From an uncultured Spirochaetales bacterium (lineage in GTDB: Bacteria > Spirochaetota > Spirochaetia > Sphaerochaetales > Sphaerochaetaceae), in assembly GCA_934276695.1 (NCBI GenBank), contig CAKQTF010000053.1, positions 1 through 6,908 on the forward strand: a stretch of 6,908 bases of DNA, in the 5' to 3' direction. The position numbers and the translations under genes were made by a program. Shown piece by piece: positions 5,557 through 6,908 of this stretch. Numbering within the stretch: position 1 is the stretch's first letter; each line of letters begins with the position of its first letter. The notes under the pieces are model-generated. The model was not told the origin of the DNA, did not search any database, and saw only the letters and a program-made list of their open reading frames with translations.

Positions 5557-5806
5557 TGCAAGAGCTCTTAAAGTATGGAGTGATGATGATAATCTCTGGA
5601 TTCTTCTTTCTGATGGCAGGCAGCTTTCTGTTCCACTTGCTTATTTTGATAGGCTTAAGGATGCAACAAGGAATGAAATATCAGATTATTGCCTGAGTGG
5701 TGGAGGCCTAGGAATCCATTGGGATCATCTTGATGAGGATTTATATGTTCCGAACCTTCTTATTGGAATAACATCTAATAATTCAGAGAATAATCATATA
5801 GCTTAA
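5537..5806 (+). CDS. DUF2442 protein, second gene of the pair
   Basis: The 89-residue protein shows the DUF2442 pattern. A short strand leads to LWILLSDGRQLSVPLAYFDRLKDAT (20-44; family 'l.v.l.DGr.i.vPL..fprL..At'). GGGLGIHWDHLDEDLYVPNLL (55-75; family 'g.GigIhWp.lDEDlsv..LL.g') follows. Some family members have a downstream DNA-binding domain (NE0471-type); this one ends shortly after the core with a polar tail rich in Asn. A good ribosome site, GGAGG (5526-5530), lies 6 nt before the ATG inside the DUF4160 gene, and the coding regions overlap by 20 bp, so the two products are probably made together. If the pair is toxin-antitoxin-like, which member is the toxin cannot be told from sequence. 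Confidence 0.82.
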   Translation: MGFSLDNARALKVWSDDDNLWILLSDGRQLSVPLAYFDRLKDATRNEISDYCLSGGGLGIHWDHLDEDLYVPNLLIGITSNNSENNHIA

Positions 5807-5841
5807 TGCTTATCTCTAAGGTTAGGATATTGGTCCGTATT

Positions 5842-5865
5842 TGCATGCCTAATCTATGGCTTGCA
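5842..5865 (+). terminator. Imperfect hairpin after the DUF2442 gene
   Basis: TGCATGCC (5842-5849) pairs with GGCTTGCA (5858-5865) with one mismatch around an 8-nt loop, 35 bp after the stop and followed by TTTAATG. The U-tract is weak. The rest of 5807-5938 shows only a promoter-like TTGAAA (5882-5887) and TATAAT (5907-5912) with a long 19-bp spacer, pointing antisense into the next gene. Confidence 0.3.
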
Positions 5866-5938
5866 TTTAATGAGAGCAGAATTGAAAATATAATCGGAGA
5901 TTCTTCTATAATGATATGATTATGTTTGCATGTCTCAG

Positions 5939-6172
5939 TCAGCTAGTAAAAGCCGAGCAGAGAACCAGAAGGAATAGGAGCGTGCTTATACCGATAACTA
6001 TCAGGACTATTCTTGCTGCAGTCTGTCCTGCGGAATGATGCTCTGTGACTCTTGTCTCTGTCACCTCATTCCCATCCTTATCCTTCCTTGTTATTGTTGT
6101 TGTGGATCTGTCCTTTTTGAAGGCAAGCACGATGATAAAGACAACGATGAAGAAGATGATGAATCCTAGCAT
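5939..6172 (-). CDS. Small two-helix membrane protein, unrecognised family
   Basis: The 77-residue protein has a hydrophobic helix at 2-18, a polar loop at 19-53 rich in Thr, Lys, Asp and Glu with a KDGNEVTETRVTEHH stretch, and a second helix at about 54-74 ending LLFLLVLCSAFTS. The charged FKKDR after helix 1 suggests the loop begins on the cytoplasmic side. No family is recognised. Start choice: the reading frame can be extended to a TTG at 6184, but GGAGG (minus strand, 6182-6178) overlaps that TTG and sits 5 nt before the ATG at 6172, so the ATG is the start. A good promoter lies at 6219-6191. The last codons (residues 65-73) lie in the 26-bp repeat also found at 5143-5168. It is divergent from the ABC permease gene. 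Confidence 0.72.
   Translation of the reverse strand: MLGFIIFFIVVFIIVLAFKKDRSTTTITRKDKDGNEVTETRVTEHHSAGQTAARIVLIVIGISTLLFLLVLCSAFTS
5955..5980 (+). repeat. Right copy of the 26-bp direct repeat, inside the small membrane-protein gene
   Basis: Identical over 26 bases to 5143-5168. Read on the minus strand it encodes residues 65-73 (LLFLLVLCS) of the 77-residue protein. Together the two copies bracket the DUF4160/DUF2442 genes and the AT-rich leader. Confidence 0.9.
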
Positions 6173-6190
6173 ATTCACCTCCAATGTTAA

Positions 6191-6219
6191 GATATATCTA
6201 TACTCTAGCAGTATTTCAA
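6191..6219 (-). promoter_or_regulatory. Sigma70-type promoter of the small membrane-protein gene
   Basis: On the minus strand TTGAAA (6219-6214), a 17-bp spacer and TATATC (6196-6191) lie 18 bp upstream of the ATG. A start about 7 bp downstream of the -10 would leave a short leader containing the GGAGG ribosome site. Confidence 0.6.
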
Positions 6220-6332
6220 GAAAGTGCTAAGGAAAAGATTCAATCAAGCTTGCTGTTCTTCCTTTAAATCGGGGTCTGGTCTGTTATCTAATCTGAAGAA
6301 TCCTGTTATCAGTCGTTTTATATCTCTTTTCA

Positions 6333-6361
6333 TTCTCAGGAGAAACCACTATCTTTATATA
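6333..6361 (+). promoter_or_regulatory. Candidate promoter and small palindrome upstream of the ABC permease
   Basis: TTCTCA (6333-6338), a 17-bp spacer and TATATA (6356-6361) form a modest promoter about 30 bp before the permease ATG. The -35 lies inside a 12-bp inverted repeat, TTCTC-AG-GAGAA (6333-6344), which could be an operator. Further upstream, CTGTTATC occurs twice (6281-6288 and 6303-6310), 22 bp apart; this may be chance. Confidence 0.35.
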
Positions 6362-6391
6362 ACCTGATTTATTCAATTGGAAGCCTTATTT

Positions 6392-6908
6392 ATGAATAAT
6401 GATATACTGCCTCTTGTCATAGACTCATTCTGGAAGATACTTAAGCCAGGACTGACGCTTACGATTCCGCTAACGCTTGTGTCTTTCTCAATTGCACTGA
6501 TTATAGCCACAGTGACTGCATTGGTTCAGTTTGCTAGAATACCTGTCCTTAAGCAGCTTGCTAGGTTTTACATCTGGGTGATAAGGGGAACTCCGGTGCT
6601 TGTCCAGCTGTTTGTTGTATTCTATGGCCTCCCGAAAGTCGGGGTCCTGATCAATCCTTTCCCTGCAGCCGTGATAGTGTTCTCAATCAATGAGGGCGCA
6701 TACTGTGCAGAGACGATCAGGGCTGCACTTGAGGCTGTTCCTCATGGGCAGTTTGAGGCAGGGGAGTGCGTAGGGCTCAGTTATCTGCAGATCATAAGAA
6801 GGATAATGCTGCCTCAGGCGCTCAGGACTGCTTTCCCGACACTGTTCAATTCCCTTATCGGGATGGTGAAGGATACTTCGCTTGCGGCGAATATAACAGT
6901 GGCAGAGA
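6392..6908 (+). CDS. Polar amino acid ABC transporter permease (3' end outside window)
   Basis: The first 172 residues of an inner-membrane permease of the His/Glu/Gln/Arg/cystine family (HisM/GlnP/TcyL type) are present; the frame is open at the right edge. Family landmarks are WVIRGTPVLVQLFVVFYGLP (62-81), SINEGAYCAETIRAALEAVPHGQFEAG (98-124), and the EAA loop EAGECVGLSYLQIIRRIMLPQA (122-143), with its conserved Gly at 128, that contacts the ATPase subunit. GMVKDTSLAA (157-166) corresponds to the usual 'IKDTSLAS'. Hydrophobic helices are visible near 20-45, 68-88 and 90-110. GGAAG (6379-6383) lies 8 nt before the ATG. Neighbouring ATPase and substrate-binding genes are expected downstream but are not in the window; the transported amino acid cannot be named. 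Confidence 0.93.
   Translation, partial: MNNDILPLVIDSFWKILKPGLTLTIPLTLVSFSIALIIATVTALVQFARIPVLKQLARFYIWVIRGTPVLVQLFVVFYGLPKVGVLINPFPAAVIVFSINEGAYCAETIRAALEAVPHGQFEAGECVGLSYLQIIRRIMLPQALRTAFPTLFNSLIGMVKDTSLAANITVAE

Noticed and set aside
5882..5912. TTGAAA and TATAAT as a plus-strand promoter antisense to the small membrane-protein gene
   Set aside because: The spacer is 19 bp and no sense gene follows; such matches are expected by chance in AT-rich DNA.
5143..5980. Insertion sequence or full integrative element between the direct repeats
   Set aside because: There are no terminal inverted repeats and no transposase or integrase. The 26-bp repeat is also longer than usual target duplications, so only a small cassette or a duplication is claimed.
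5939..6184. TTG at 6184 as the start of the small membrane protein
   Set aside because: The TTG overlaps the GGAGG ribosome site that serves the ATG at 6172, so the 81-residue version is unlikely.
6045..6230. A 61-codon plus-strand open frame opposite the small membrane-protein gene
   Set aside because: The opposite strand has a better gene with promoter, ribosome site and two membrane helices; this frame mirrors that composition.

Overview
The window reads as ordinary bacterial chromosome of moderate GC: dense genes, short gaps, Shine-Dalgarno sites of AGGAGG type, and the standard code with TGA used as stop. The gene set (C69 dipeptidase, polar amino acid ABC permease, DeoR-type regulator, FMN flavin reductase, cytoplasmic phosphodiesterase) suits a fermentative, probably anaerobic bacterium that uses peptides and amino acids. 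A host-associated spirochaete or a Firmicute is possible, but no feature settles the taxonomy.

Layout. (1) 1-884 (+) is the C-terminal part of a C69 dipeptidase whose N-terminus lies outside the window. It converges on a minus-strand pair, and the 126-bp gap between them holds three consecutive inverted repeats. (2) 1011-2833 (-) is a tightly coupled two-gene unit. A cytoplasmic alkaline phosphatase-fold/NPP-like phosphodiesterase is followed by a stand-alone protein that resembles only the C-terminal domain of RarA/MgsA, with no AAA+ ATPase. (3) 2946-3731 (-) is a DeoR/GlpR-family repressor. It is divergent from 3824-4396 (+), a flavin reductase, and an 18-bp near-perfect palindrome lies between them as a candidate operator. 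(4) 4448-5122 (+) is a DUF1275/YoaK-family membrane protein. (5) About 5130-5980 is the most unusual part. It is an AT-rich island carrying an overlapping DUF4160-DUF2442 pair, flanked by exact 26-bp direct repeats. The right repeat is the 3' end of a small two-helix membrane-protein gene (5939-6172, -). The left repeat is an orphan copy of that 3' end, in the same reading frame and with its own stop. This looks either like a small cassette inserted at the 3' end of that gene, or like a decayed duplicate of the gene. (6) 6392 to the window end (+) is the start of a polar amino acid ABC transporter permease.

No rRNA, tRNA, CRISPR array, transposase or integrase was seen. The best leads are the repeat-flanked DUF4160/DUF2442 cassette and the ATPase-less RarA C-terminal protein coupled to a phosphodiesterase. 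Both functional interpretations are inference.
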